The notes beneath the pieces were generated by a model, which was not told where the DNA came from, ran no database searches, and worked only from the letters and a program-made list of their open reading frames with translations. DNA of 64,000 bases from Cycas panzhihuaensis (Eukaryota > Cycadophyta), in contig CM041465.1 in NCBI GenBank assembly GCA_023213395.1, positions 13,764,001 to 13,828,000 on the forward strand. Reading direction: 5' to 3'. Shown one piece after another: positions 10,651-22,989 of the stretch. Every line of letters begins with the position of its first letter. Within the stretch, counting starts at the first letter, position 1. A program made the translations under genes and the position numbers.

Positions 10651-11610
10651 ATGTCTTCTACTCTTATTTCTCTGCCTGACCCTGAAAAACTAACTGGCTC
10701 CAACTATCATGTCTAGAAAATTAAGATAGAAACCATTTTAAGGGTCAAAAATGCCTGAGACATTGCTGAAGGAATAGAAAGACGTCCTAAAGTTGGTGAT
10801 ACTAATCTAGGAAACTGGGAGGAAAGAAATAATATAGCTAGTCTCACCTTGAAAATGTCAATTTCTGATTCAGTTCTGATTTATGTTGAAAAATTGAATC
10901 TGGCATCTGAAATTTGGAAATGCTTAGAAAATTTGTATGGACAAAAGAATAAGGCAAGAATAATTACTCTCAAAGAAGAACTGTACAAGCTTCACATGAA
11001 AGAAAATGAAGGTGTTGAGGAATTTATGCATAAGATTATTACTGTTCGAAATAATCTCTTAAGTGTTAGAGGTCTAATTTCTGAACAAGACCTAGTAGAA
11101 ATTATGACTACAAGATTACCAAAATCATTTGACATAATCATCAACACTATCATAGATAGTGATAGGTTAGACAAGTTAACCCTTGATGAATTAGCAGGTT
11201 TATTGCTAAGACAAGAATAAAGAAACAAAAGGTATGAAAACACGACATAATTGGAGGACGCATTTGCATCCAGACTAAACATTGTGCGAAGAGGAAGACA
11301 TCAATTTCAAGGACAAAGTGGAACATCATATTTTAGGGGACAAGGATGCTGGCAAAATTCTAGAGGATAGGGATGCAGCAGAGAAAATAAAGTTTGTTAT
11401 AACTGTGGAAGAACTGGATATTTCACTAGTAATTATAGAATCTTTGATATATGCTGCTACTGCGAACAAAGCAGACACTATCCATATCAGTGTCCATAGA
11501 GATGAAGTGAAATTCAAAAAGGGAAACGACCCATTGGAGGCTACAGCAAAGAGAAAGGTGAAGAGGAGGAAGAAGAGACGACCTTCATCACTGCCTTGGT
11601 TACCAGAATG
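10651..11610 (+). pseudogene. gag of E1, decayed
   Basis: Copia capsid-nucleocapsid protein that packages element RNA in cytoplasmic virus-like particles. The frame from ATG 10651 reads MSSTLISLPDPEKLTGSNYH, then a stop for tryptophan. The capsid core 10849-11220 is open (YVEKLNLASEIWKCLENLY; KARIITLKEELYKL; LAGLLLRQE). Two zinc knuckles follow: a damaged one at about 11395 (CYNCGRTGYF) and a complete CX2CX4HX4C at 11452-11505 with EQSR and YPYQ between the ligands. Interruptions at 10711, about 10756, 11218 and further on mostly sit at W or Q codons. The homologous E2 gag supports the frame. Length is about 310 codons, normal for the family. Confidence 0.88.
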
Positions 11611-14600
11611 AAAGATAAAGATATATGGTATATAGATTCAAGAGCTTCTAAACATATGACAAATTGAGAAGAATGGTTTGAAACCTTGAAACCCTATAAT
11701 ATAGATAAATCAGTAGAATTGGGTGATAAGTATTCTCTTGATATGAAAGGGATTGGAACTATCTCTATAAATCTGGATGGGAATGCAAAAAAGATCAAAA
11801 TTATTCTATTTATCCCAGATCTAAAAATGAATCTTCTCTCTGTCTCTCAATTAAGCAAAAAAGGATTGAGAACCATTTTTGATGAAGAAGGGAATTGTCA
11901 TATTCTAGATATGAAGAGAGGTGGGAAAATTGTTGCAAAAGGAGTCAGATGTAATGATCTTTACAAACTCTTATCGGATCCTATACTTCCTTGTTTGGAA
12001 GAAATAGCTTGTACTTCTTCTAAATCTAATAATAAAGCTTGGCATTTGAGGTATGAGCATCTCTCAATTGACTCACTAAACCTAATGAAAAAATTAGGAA
12101 TGGTGAATGGCCTACCTAGCATTTCATTAGATAAATTTGTTTGTAAAGGCTATCAACTAAGCAAACGACATATAATTCCTTTTAAAGAAAGTACTTGGAG
12201 AGCTCAGTCAAAATTGGAATTAATACATATAGATATTTGTGGTCCAATTACACCTCTCACAATTAACAGATGCATACATTTTTTAACTTTCATTGATGAT
12301 TTCACTCGGAAAGTATGGGTATATTTCATACACAATAAGTTAGAAGTCTTTGAAACATTCAAAGAATTCAAAGCAAAAGCAGAACTAGAGTTAGGAATGA
12401 AAATTAAATGCATCAGGTCAGATGGAGGAGGAGAATATATATCACAAGAATTTCTAAATTATTGCAGGGATCAAGGAATTCGTAGAGAGATCATAACTCC
12501 TTATACTCCTCAGTCAAATGGAGTAGCTGAAAGAAAGAATAGAATCCTAATGGAAATGGCTCGAAGCATGATGTATGGAACAATGATATCAAAGTCATAT
12601 TGGGCAGAGGCAGTAAGCACATCATATTACCTAATAAATAGAAGCCCCACAAAAGCATTGAAGGATATCACCCTAGAAGAAGCTTAGATAGGACAAAAAC
12701 CCGATGTAAGTTCTCTCAAAGTTTTTGGCAGTCAAGTATTTGTGCATATTCCTGATAAAAAAAGATCCAAACTGGATGCAAAAAGCATAGAATGCATTTT
12801 GATAGGCTATAGTAAAAATTTAAAATCCTATAAATGCATAGATCCCAAAACTAACAAGATCTATATAAGCAGAGATGTCATTTTTAATGAAGAAGATTCT
12901 ATTGAATTTTCACAAATTAGAATAATAGAAGGTGAAAAGGAAATTAAACATGAAGCTGTCAGACACGAAGAAACATATGAAGATGAGCAAGAAAATAAAT
13001 CAGAGATCACCATAGAAGAAGAAGCACCAGAAGCCGAGCAAGAAAATGATTATAAGATCACTTCATAAGAAGGGTAAGCTGATCCATCATCAAGTGAAAC
13101 TAGTCAAATAATAGAAGATTCAGTTGAGAAGGAAGACTCACAAAACCAGAAAAAGTTGCTAAAATGGTATATTAAAACAATTGAAGAAGGGAAAAGTAAT
13201 GTAATAGAATAAAAAACACGAGGGCAATGGTCAAGAGCTCTTCTAAGCAAAGTCGAACCTCAAAACTTTTAAGAAGCAAAAGATCGTCAAGAATGGAAAA
13301 TGGCAATGGATAGTGAAATGAACTCAATCAGAAAGAATCAGACATGGGAATTAGTAGAACTACCTACCAACAAATCCGCTGTAAGCTATAAATGGGTTTA
13401 CAAAACAAAAAGGGGAATGGATGGTAAGGTAGAAAGGTACAAAGCAAGGTTAGTCGCAAAAGGATACACACAAACAACATGTGTAGATTTTGATGAGACT
13501 TTTTCTCCAAAGAGTAAAATGAACATCAGAAGAACAAAGAATAGGCTTGGCTGTAGTACAAAATTGGAAAATCTCTCAGTTAGATGTAAAAAGTACCTTC
13601 TTAAATGGTGAATTAGAAGGAGAAGTCTACATGCAACAACCTGAAGGATACGTTGAAAGAGGACAAGAAAATCTAGTCTGCAGATTAAAAAAGGCTCTGT
13701 ATGGTCTAAAACAAGCTCTGCGAGCCTGGTATGCCAAATTAGATCACTTCCTTGAAGAAAATAAGTTCAATCGATGCAACTCTGACTCCAATCTCTACAT
13801 AAGGAAAACAAACAATAAGATAACGATACTTGTTATCTATGTTGATGATATGCTTCTTACTGGAAATGATGAAGGAGGAATTAAGGACATCAAGGATCAA
13901 CTTCAACAGAAATTTGAAATGATAGATTTGGGTTCACTAAATTATTACTTGGGATTGGAGATAGGTCAACATCAAAATTATATAACCCTGTCCCAAAGTA
14001 ACTACATCAAAAATTTGCTTGTTCGATTTCAGATGGAGAACTGTAATCCATGTACAATGCCCATGGAAACAAACTGTGACTTAACGACAGATAATATGGA
14101 AAAAGATGTAGATGTCACTCTATATAGACAAATGATTGGAAGTTTGATTTATCTAACAGCCACCAGGCCTGACATATCCTATTCAGTAGGACTAATATCC
14201 AGATACATGTAAAATCCAAAATTGAGATATTGGCAAGCTGCAAAAAGAGTTTTGAGATATCTTAAAGGAACAATAGATCTAAAGTTAGTATACTCAAAAG
14301 GACACCCAATCGAAATATCAGGATACTGTGACTCCGATTGGGCTGGAGACAAAGAACAAAGGAAATCCACCAGTGGATATTATTTTTTCTTAGGCTCTTC
14401 AGCAATCTCATGGTGTAGTCAGAAACAGGCTACAGTTTCTCTCTCTTCTATAGAAGTGGAATACAAAGCAACTGCATCAGCAAGTTGTGAAGCTATTTGG
14501 TTAAGACAATTTCTACTTGACTTGGATCATCAGCATAAAAGGGTAACTTCCTTGAAATGTGATAATCAAAGTGCCATCAAGCTAACCAAAAATCCAATTC

Positions 14601-14788
14601 TACATACAAGAACAAAGCACATTGAAGTTCATCATCATTTCATAAGATAAAAAGTACATAATAAGGAAATTGACTTGGAGTATTGTCCCTTAGCTGAACA
14701 AGTTGTAGATCTTCTAACAAAGCCTCTTGGAAGAGAAAGGCTTAAATATTTAAGAGACAAAATGAGACTATTAGAGATAAAACATTAA
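11611..14788 (+). pseudogene. pol of E1: protease, integrase, RT and RNase H, decayed
   Basis: Copia polyprotein. The protease site at about 11635 reads DSRAS instead of DSGAS. Open frame 11686-12687 covers the end of protease, the integrase zinc region (H12040 area, CKGYQ with one cysteine lost) and the complete catalytic triad: D in IHIDICGP, D in RSDGGGEY, E in NGVAERKN. RT starts near 13300 ([25 protein letters not shown]), shifts frame near 13530, continues with [10 protein letters not shown] and intact YVDD at about 13838, and RNase H ends with DSDWAGD, CDNQSAIKLTKNP and RTKHIEVHHHFIR. The stop is at 14786-14788, inside the hairpin arm. Stops at 12685, 13066, about 13210, 13270, 14210 and 14648 break it. 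Confidence 0.92.
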
Positions 14789-14817
14789 GAGAGGGTGTTG
14801 GTATGTAATGTTTTATC
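14776..14817 (+). other. Inverted repeat enclosing PPT and 3' LTR start of E1
   Basis: Perfect 11-bp arms, gataaaacatt (14776-14786) and aatgttttatc (14807-14817). The 20-base loop holds the PPT aagagaggg and the first 11 bases of the LTR. The left arm overlaps the last pol codons and the stop. Confidence 0.85.
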
Positions 14818-15025
14818 TAAGAGAGAAAGGGGGTCATGTTAAGATAACCCTTAAATGTAACTCTAATGTAAGATTATGCCACTTGGCAGTCTTAGGTTGA
14901 TCGGTTACATTTCAGTTTGTAATCACATTATTGATGTATATTTAAGGAGATTGAATCTCAATAAACGATCACTCTTTCTCTTCTCTGTTTCAACCAAGAT
15001 TTGTATTTGCTCTATTTTTTCAACA
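14796..15025 (+). repeat. 3' LTR of E1
   Basis: 230 bp, same ends as the 5' copy. It is preceded directly by the PPT aagagaggg. Confidence 0.93.
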
Positions 15026-15030
15026 AGATA

Positions 15031-15890
15031 AAGCCTAGCTTTTTTTAGCAAAAGACATGTAAAATTTGATTGAAAATAGATATAGCACCCTTGATCCTAA
15101 TGTTATTATAAATGAAAAGAAGACCTTCAAGGAGAATGCCTTGGCATTCATATTATGTGTATTAGATGACCATATCTTCCTAAGAGTCAATGAGGTAACT
15201 ACATAAAAGGGGCATGGAATGATTTAAAGACCACCTACAAAAGAGCTGCTACTTCAAAACTATAAGTACTAAAGAGAAAATTAAAAAATTATAGGATAAA
15301 TAATAATGAGAGGATTAATGAATTCATAACCAAGTTATAAGGCCTAGTCAATTAAATGAGGGTCTTAGAAGAAGTTATTAGTGAACAAAAGGTGGTATAA
15401 AAAATTTCTAACATGTGTTAGTGATGTTAAGAGGTTTGAAATGGTAGGTACAAGCATTAAGGACTCCAAATACTTTATAATAGTTAAGGTTGATTAACTT
15501 AGTGTTATGTTGTTAGTAATTTAAGAGAAGAAAGATGGTAATAAGTGCTTAGAATATTAATTCTTTACTAAAATAAAAATTGGACCATCCTATTAAGGCC
15601 AAAGTTCTAGGGAAAGAGGTTAATCTCCCATAGGAAGAGGATACAACTTTAGAAAGCAAGGGTAATTTCATCAAGGATAAGGTCAAGTTTATCAAGGTCA
15701 AGTCCAAAGATAATTTCATCAAGGATAAGTTTAAGGGAAAAGATAATTTTATAAAGGCCAATTTAATCAACGTCAAGGATGAGATTTTATACACCTTAAG
15801 GAAGAGGTAGAGGATAAAGTCTAAGGGAAAGGAATCAAGGACAAAGAGGAAGGAGTCTTAGAGGTAGAGAAATAATATAATATTCTTATT
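15031..15890 (+). pseudogene. Main gag fragment of element B
   Basis: Resumes B gag after E1. The capsid core reads KENALAFILCVLDDHIFLRV, a W-containing GAWNDLKTTYKRA, and RINEFITKL before MRVLEEVISEQKVV, all standard copia gag signatures, with many stops between. From 15655 to 15790 lies a glutamine- and glycine-rich tract in which CAA codons (QGQ, FHQGQ, YQGQ) alternate with TAA at the same positions. A zinc knuckle is not clear; the stretch at 15950-15985 (HKCNN) may be its remnant. Confidence 0.78.
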
Positions 15891-15949
15891 TATATAGAAA
15901 TAAATACTTAAAAATTAATTAATTTATAAAAATATTTAATATATAAATA

Positions 15950-18900
15950 AGAGCCATAAATGCAACAATTGAAGAACTAAGGGATAGTAAAAAACTTTTC
16001 CTATTAAGTCTAAAAGCCAATGAAAAGGAGGATAGTTAGTACATTGATTCAAGTTGCTCTGCTTATATGTCACATAGGAAATAATGGTTGAAAGAGTTGA
16101 ATAATACTCAAAATACAAAATTATGTTTAGAGATAATACTACTTAAGTTATAATAAGTAAAGGAAATATAGCCATCCAAATAGATTTTAGAGAGACTAAG
16201 TGTATCAATGATGTACTTTATATCCCTACACTTAAGAAAACTTCCTATTGGTTGGAAAAATGATGGACCAAAAGTACAAAGTTATCTTTGATGATGATGA
16301 GTACACCACTAAGAACAAGTTGAGGAATAAGGTAATAGTTGCTAAGGGTCAAATGACTAGTAACAAATTATTTAAGGTAATCATACCCCCAACTAGCTAC
16401 TATACCTTGAAGATATCAATTAATGTGGATAATGAGACTTAGAATAAAATATTTGGCCATGTGAGCTATAATAGCTTAGCATTAATATAAAAGATAAAAA
16501 TGGTGATTGGTCCACCTAATATTAAACATAGCAAAGAAGTATTTAAAGGTTATGTACTAGGAAAACATTAAAGGAAATAAATCTTTAATGATAATTATAG
16601 GGCAAATGGGCCACTTTAACTAGTATACATAGATCTATATAGACCAATGGATGTACCTTTACTTAGAGGGGCTACGTATTTCATAAATTATATTAATAAC
16701 TTTACTAGAATGACTTGGATTTACTTTTACAAGTTTAAGTTAGATATACTTTAATTTTTTTTATTGATTTTAAAGCGATGATTAAAACACAAAGTATGCA
16801 TAAAATATTAACCTTTTAATTAGATAATAGGGGAGAATTCATTTTAAATAAATTAAAAAATTATTGCAGGTATAATGGGATAAGGAAGTAGCTTACTAAT
16901 CCCTACATTCCTTAATAAAATAGGATAATAGAAAGGAAAAGCAAGACCATTGTTGACATGGTTAGAAGCATGCTTAAGGATAAACATCTTCATAATGAGT
17001 ATTGAATAGAAGTTTCTTATACATCTATTTATTTATTGAATAAATACATAATACATTTAGTGAGATGGATCACACATAAAGAGGCTTGGATAAGCCACAA
17101 GCCAATTATTAAACATTTAAGTATGTTTGGATGCATAGCATATGAATATATTTTAAAATAAGGAAGCACAGAGTTGAATGATAAAAGCATTAAGTGCATA
17201 TTTATAGGATATAGTGATACATTAAGATCTTATAAATTATATGGCCCTAAGGGTAAAAGAATCATCATGAGCAAGGATGTAAACTTTAATAAATATGAAT
17301 TATATCAAGATGAAGCTATTAAAAAAGACAAATATAAAAGCATTATGATTGATATAGATTCTAACTCAAGTGGTACAAATGTATCTAATATGAACAAAGT
17401 AGGTCCATCTACTTTAAATAAAAGTGTTCTAAAATGGATCCAAAGGGGTCATAACCCTTGAAATATTTTAAACACAAACTTTAAGAGAAGAATAAAAATA
17501 TCTCAAATGGTAAACTTTGTACTAATGACTCAAGTTATGGAGTTAGATGAGCCTCAAAATTTTGAAGAGGTAAATAGCTAAGATGAATATATAGGTATAA
17601 TAAAGGAAGAATATAATAGCTTAGTAAAGAATAATACTTTAGAGTTAGTTGATTTACCACTAAGGAAGAATGATATTAGAATAAGATGGGTCTATAAGAA
17701 GATTAAGTATAAGCCAAATAGTTCCATTGACAAATATATAAGGTACAATTAGTTGCAAAGGGCTATGCTCAAGTTAAAAGTATAAATTGTAATAAAACAT
17801 TTACACAAGTTGCAAAGTTATAAATAATTAGATTAATCATGGTCTTAGCTATACAAAAGGGTTAGACAACCCATTAGATGGATGTGAAGAGAACCTTATT
17901 CAATGTATATATTTATGAAGAGATAAATATCTAACAACCTAAGGGTTTTTAAGTAAAAAAAAAAGAAGACAATGCCTATAAACTCAAAAAGGCCTTGTAT
18001 GGACTTAGATAGGCACCTGTAGTATGGTAATTTAGGATTCATAAATACTTTAAGGATAAAGGATTATTAAGAATCTAATCATACCCCAAATTATCATAAA
18101 GTTAGGAGAAAGTTTAATATTGATTATGGGCTTATATATGAATGACCTAGTATATACTAAGAATTATGATTATTTATCCTAAAATTTTAAGAAAGACATG
18201 CTTAAAGAGTTCAAAATGGTAGATTTTGTACTTATACATTATTTTTTAGGTATTAAAGTATGGTAAGATGAAAAGGGGATATTTGTGTTACAAAGGAAAT
18301 ACATATTAGATATACTCTAAAAATTTAATATGAATAATTATATGTCACTTGTAATACCAATAGAAGTTATGTTAAAATTATCTAAGTTTAAAGAGTTTAA
18401 ATTAGATGATCCTATAGTTTATAGGAAGTTGATGAAGAGTCTTATTTACTTGACTTTAGCTCGACCAAATATTATGTATGTAGTTAGCGTTATTTCTAGG
18501 TTTATGCATTACCCTAAGGTTAAACATTGGTAGGTAGCCTAAATGATTCTTAGGTATCTCAAAGGAACTATTCAATATAGTCTATATTATAGGTCATTGG
18601 AGGATCATAGATTGATTAGTTATACAAACTTAGAGTAGGTAGGTTTTGTAAATGAAGGAAGTCAATTTTAATTTATGCATTAAGTTTGGATGCAACAATA
18701 GTAGAATGGAGTTTAAAGAAATAGGCAATAGTTTCCCTTTATGAGATAGCTTGGTGTAGGAGATTAGTTTAAGATTTATAAGAAGACTAAGAATCTAGTA
18801 TAGTCTAGATGACTAAGAATCTAGTATTTCATAGTAGGATACAGTACATAGAAATATAACATCACTTCATCAAAGAACTAGTGCAACAAGGTGAGCTAGA

Positions 18901-19012
18901 GTTAGTTTATTCTAACATAAAGGACTAAGTGACAATTATCTTTACAAAGGGACATAGCAAAATAAAATTTATTAAATTTAGAGATAAGCTTGGAGTCTTT
19001 CTAAGTAGATAT
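15950..19012 (+). pseudogene. pol of element B, heavily decayed
   Basis: Protease: DSxYIDSSCSAYMSHRK near 16034-16085. Integrase: pre-integrase GHVSYNSLALM near 16455, core LVYIDLYRPMDVP and TYFINYINNFTRMTWIYFY (16620-16740), GEFILNKLKNYC (16832), then IIERKSKTIVDMVRSML. Open frame 17174-17461 is the post-integrase region (KCIFIGYSDTLRSYKLY). RT from about 17590: LVKNNTLELVDLP, WVYKKIKY, KKALYGL, and the active site altered to YMNDLVYT near 18135, so YVDD is lost. Frame 18330-18533 covers the end of RT (YRKLMKSLIYLTLARPNIMYVVS). RNase H is barely readable to 19012. Dozens of stops make this one of the older elements here. Confidence 0.82.
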
Positions 19013-19043
19013 TATGGGGAAGAAATATTGGGATAATGTCCAC
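19005..19043 (+). other. Decayed inverted repeat around PPT of B
   Basis: Arms gtagatattat (19005-19015) and ataatgtccac (19033-19043) match at 9 of 11, and both mismatches are transitions. The loop holds the PPT ggggaagaa and the start of the LTR. Confidence 0.55.
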
Positions 19044-19260
19044 ATTAGGGTGATGTCCTATAGCTTAGAGGTGGCTCACCTTGTAGCCATTTGTCAATGC
19101 TAGCAACAATAGAACTTAAGAGCTATACTAAACCCTCTTGATCCTACTTATTTATACATGGGGTTTGAAGACCCTGGTGTTTATTAACACCACCCTTATC
19201 ATAGAATATTTTTATCTATTCTTATTTATATGTTAGCATTTCTCTCCCTATCTTTTACTA
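19026..19260 (+). repeat. 3' LTR of element B
   Basis: It starts tattgggataatg (TG decayed to TA) right after the PPT and aligns with 3043-3265. The right end is approximate. Confidence 0.7.
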
Positions 19261-22200
19261 TGGTCTTGATTCCTTTAGATCTCTCACTTTAGGCAATCCT
19301 TTTCTTATCTCTTAGATTGATTTCATCACTTTAGGTTGAGTAGGATTTATAGTGTTAGGATACATCACTTTACCTTATAGGTTATAGTTTCCATAGGATA
19401 AGTATGCAGTAACATAGAAGTTATAGGTATTCATGCTTGATTGAACCCCTCACACTGTAAGGGCATTGCTATGTTTCTTAGGCCTTCTGATGATAATAGT
19501 GATAGTTTTATTAATATTATCTTAGTTATTATTGGTCTTTCATTTAGCTCTTATTTTTTAGTCAATTTATATCTACCTGATCTACCAACTTGCACCATAT
19601 TATTTATTGATTTATTATAGTTAGTATAGTTATTTGATTTTACTTTCACCTTCACTTGGAACATTGCACACACTTATACATTGCCCTTACTCCTAGATAA
19701 TTAATCAAGTGTTATCCATCCCCATAACCATGAACTTGAGATCCAAAAGTACCATGTAGGAGGCATATACTTGCACCCTCCCTTGCTTAGGTCCCCCTCA
19801 CCTTTCAAGCTTACTCTAAGGTAATAATTTATACATCCTCTCCTCTCACTCATCTGTGTTCACCTACCATAGCCTTAATTATAATTAAAACTTATTTGGA
19901 CTTAGGGAGGTTAAAAAATAAAAGGAAAATATCTAGTCTTGGAAGGTGTTATTATAGTGAGGAACTCAAAACCATAGGGACCACTTTATTTAAAATTTTA
20001 CAATCAAAGTCAAGTTGATTAATTTGAATCACATCCTTTATGGTTGATTCTCATACTTTCCCTATATTTATTAGGTCATCTTTGAGTCATTATATTTTAT
20101 TCCTTTGGTATTAAATATTTGTATTAATGGAGGGAGTTGGGAAAACCCAAGGGTGTTTGTTATTGTATGGATCATTCATGATTAAGTAGGTAATATCCCA
20201 ACTAGTACTAGATTTTATATTGCTAAAGTAATGAATAACATAATTGAGTATGTAGCCATCATAGGTGCTCTTAATGATGTTGTATAGTTCTACATTATCC
20301 TAATTAGCTTATTTTTTAACTCAGATTGTTATATACCAATTGACCTATGTCTATCAAACTTGCTTTGATCACTTACATACTTTATTAGTCATGACCAAAT
20401 CCTTGTTATCTCAATTCTTTTCTTGAACCATAAAGCATATCCTATGTAGTAAAAATTTTAAAGTTGACTTACTTATGGCCCATATCCTTAAGCACCATCA
20501 CCTTTAGCCTTATCGCCTTAAGCTAGGGGTATCACATACTTTGTTCTGAGTATAAGATAGTTACTCTCTCTTAGGATTATGCTTAGGGACACCATTATCT
20601 CTATAATGAGAATAAACTATGGATTTAAAAACCTATCTACTAAAGAGCTTAAACTATGGTAGTTTCCATCACATGCTCTATGATGAGTATTAAACTAGAT
20701 GAATACTCTATTATGAATATTAACTGAATGTATATATCATATCCCCCCAAAAGAAGGAAAAGAAAAAATAAGCAAAATCCAAATACATTAAAATATAGTC
20801 ATAAAAGTCACTTTAACACCCGATGCTTTTGATCACTCAAGAGTTTAGGATGGTTACTAAAGAGGATAAACTATGATGGATAACCCTTTAAAACTTAACC
20901 ACTAATAAGGTGAAACTATGGTGGGCTTAACCTCTAAAAACCAACCACTAATGAGGTGAATCTATAATGGGTACTACCTCTAAAAACTAATCACTAATAA
21001 GGTAAAATTATAGTGAGTACACTATAACATGTACATACTTCTTTGATTTGTATTTTGTAGCTTAGACATTTAAAAAGTCCTAAATGCATAAAAAGTACAA
21101 AATATTAAAAACCATAAAATTTAGTTCTTTTAAGTTAGGTTTATTCTCTTAAGTCCTTCTTACAACACTAAAGATCTTCTTATAGTCCTATATATATCCA
21201 TCAATACTAGTCCAAAATCATTAGGTTTATACTAATCTAAAAAATAATGTAGGTAGCCTAAGTCTTAGGATAGATAATTTCACAGGTAAGGTTAATAACA
21301 TTTACCATCTTACTTCAACTTATTCATAGAGCTCTCATTGCTAAGGTGATAAATATTTCACCATGGTCGACCCCTCTTAGTGTAGCTAGGTTTGATTTTT
21401 TACCCTATCTCTTAATATTGATTCATTATGCTGTGATTTTTATTATTTACATGATGTTGATATTACCCTATTAGATATTTTTTGTGTGTGAGTATGGTCC
21501 TTTTTATTACTTATGATGTAGATCTTTATGTATAATAATTATATAATGACTTCAAGTTCAATCCAAATGATTTCTCTCACTCTCCTTTATGATTTTATAA
21601 TTTCCAAGATTATGACTCATTAATTATTTTTATGCTACTTCTTTGATGAGTGATTTTACCTTGCCATAGTCCTCATGGCATATTTTCTAATGAAATATAA
21701 TTTGGTTTGATACATCATGGCTAGCCTCATTTTGATATCTTGAATTCCTCTATATTTATAAATATAATTATATTTATAAAGTATAATTTATTAACATTAT
21801 TATAAATTTCTTTAAATTATCTTTCTAACGTAGTAGATGACACTAAATTTAGACATCATATGAGAAAGTTATGAAGGTTTTTGTAAAGCATATGCTAATG
21901 GAAGATAAGGTTTTTACTTTACAATTGTTTACCTTAACTTCTTATTCATTCTCAAGTCTTTTATGTATTTAAAGTAAGATTACTTTTTACTATTATGAAG
22001 CCTTGTAAATTAGTTTTATAATGCAACTTATAACACTCAATTTTAGTGTCATATGAGAAACTTATTAGGGTCTTTATGAAGGTTATTTCTTTTAAGAATT
22101 GGGCATATTTTTTTACTAGTAATGGTATAAAAAAGTTTAAAATCAAGTCTAAATTTTAAACTTTTTGGTTTGTTTGGTTATGTGATTTTCAAAACTATGG

Positions 22201-22784
22201 ATTACCCATTGATGATTTTTCCCATGGCCACCCCCACTCATGTTTCTATAAATAGGACCACTATTTTATAAAAAAGGGGAAGAAGAAGGGTATAATAAAG
22301 TGTTGCTAAATTTTCTATTAACCACTTAGAGATCTTCTTAATACTATTAGAGACTATATGGAGGTTGATTCAAAGTATTTTTAAGAGGGATTTGGGGATT
22401 TTAGAGTGCTTCACCTAAATCCATACTCGCCTCTGCTATTTGTCATATCCTCCTTCTCTTTCCCTTCTCTTTTCTTAGGTTGAAACTCTCCATTTTCTTT
22501 TATTTCTTCCCCAATAACTTATTTTATTCATATGTATGGCTTATTCGAGCATGATCTTGGAGTAATTTAGAAGCTCTAAAGTGCATATATGATGCACCCT
22601 CCTTATTTACAATTTATGTTTCATGTCATATTTATAAGAAATTATGTGTTTTTGATAACTTTATGTGCTTAATTTTCTTAAGAAATTTGAATATAAAGTA
22701 ATTTATTAAATGTTAAGGTTGATTAATTTTTTTTTTGAATTTATTTAAGTTACTTTTTAGCTTTAATCTTCACTCCTTTATTAT
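19261..22784. other. Unassigned AT-rich region
   Basis: 3.5 kb without recognisable coding. It contains a 46-bp tandem repeat (20844-21027). At 22247-22257 ctataaatagg looks like a TATA box and is followed by pyrimidine-rich sequence, so an old LTR promoter is possible, but I found no partner repeat. Confidence 0.4.
20844..21027. repeat. 46-bp tandem repeat, about four units
   Basis: Unit starts at about 20844, 20890, 20936 and 20982 with period 46. The shared core is accactaataaggtgaaac with drift between units. Confidence 0.75.
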
Positions 22785-22789
22785 ATTTC

Positions 22790-22989
22790 TATCATAACAT
22801 TAAGAATAGAAGAATAAGTTACTTCTTTACATTAATGAGAGGGAAATACTCTTATCTAAATACATACTATATATACAAGTGAGTGTATGAATGTAGGCCA
22901 AGTGTTAAAATAGAATGAAAGAGGGGTTAGTCACATAGCCCTTAACTTGACTTTAGAAAAGACAAAGTTAAAATATTAAGAGAGGGTAT
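22790..22989 (-). repeat. 3' LTR of C, last 12 bp caught in a micro-inversion
   Basis: It aligns with the split 5' LTR over 200 bp. In the expected orientation its right end would read actattctaata as in 52924-52935, but that piece is inverted (see 22978-22998). Confidence 0.88.

Larger units (their letters stand above)
9743..15025 (+). mobile_element. Ty1/copia element E1, full length, inserted in B gag
   Basis: 5283 bp with LTRs of 233 and 230 bp, PBS abutting the 5' LTR, gag and pol in copia order, and a PPT. Flanks are ggata (9738-9742) and agata (15026-15030), a 5-bp duplication with one transition. Gag-pol has at least ten stops and one frameshift, so it is dead, but it can be aligned end to end with E2, its closest relative in the window. 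Confidence 0.92.
3043..19260 (+). mobile_element. Ty1/copia element B, host of insertions F, D and E1
   Basis: Two related, diverged LTR copies at about 3043-3265 and 19026-19260 bracket a plus-strand copia gag-pol. The body is interrupted by F (4383-5399), D (6030-9329) and E1 (9743-15025); without them it is about 6.6 kb, a normal copia size with a long leader. Gag is split by E1 between 9742 and 15031, and the reading resumes sensibly. The exact outer LTR ends and a target-site duplication were not settled, so the left boundary and the ownership of 3281-4382 are inferred. Confidence 0.7.

Noticed and set aside
20844-21027. CRISPR-like regular repeat
   Set aside because: Contiguous tandem units without spacers in eukaryotic DNA; not a CRISPR array.
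22247-22257. TATA-like ctataaatagg with a pyrimidine-rich stretch downstream
   Set aside because: No coding sequence or LTR partner follows; in AT-rich DNA one such match is weak.
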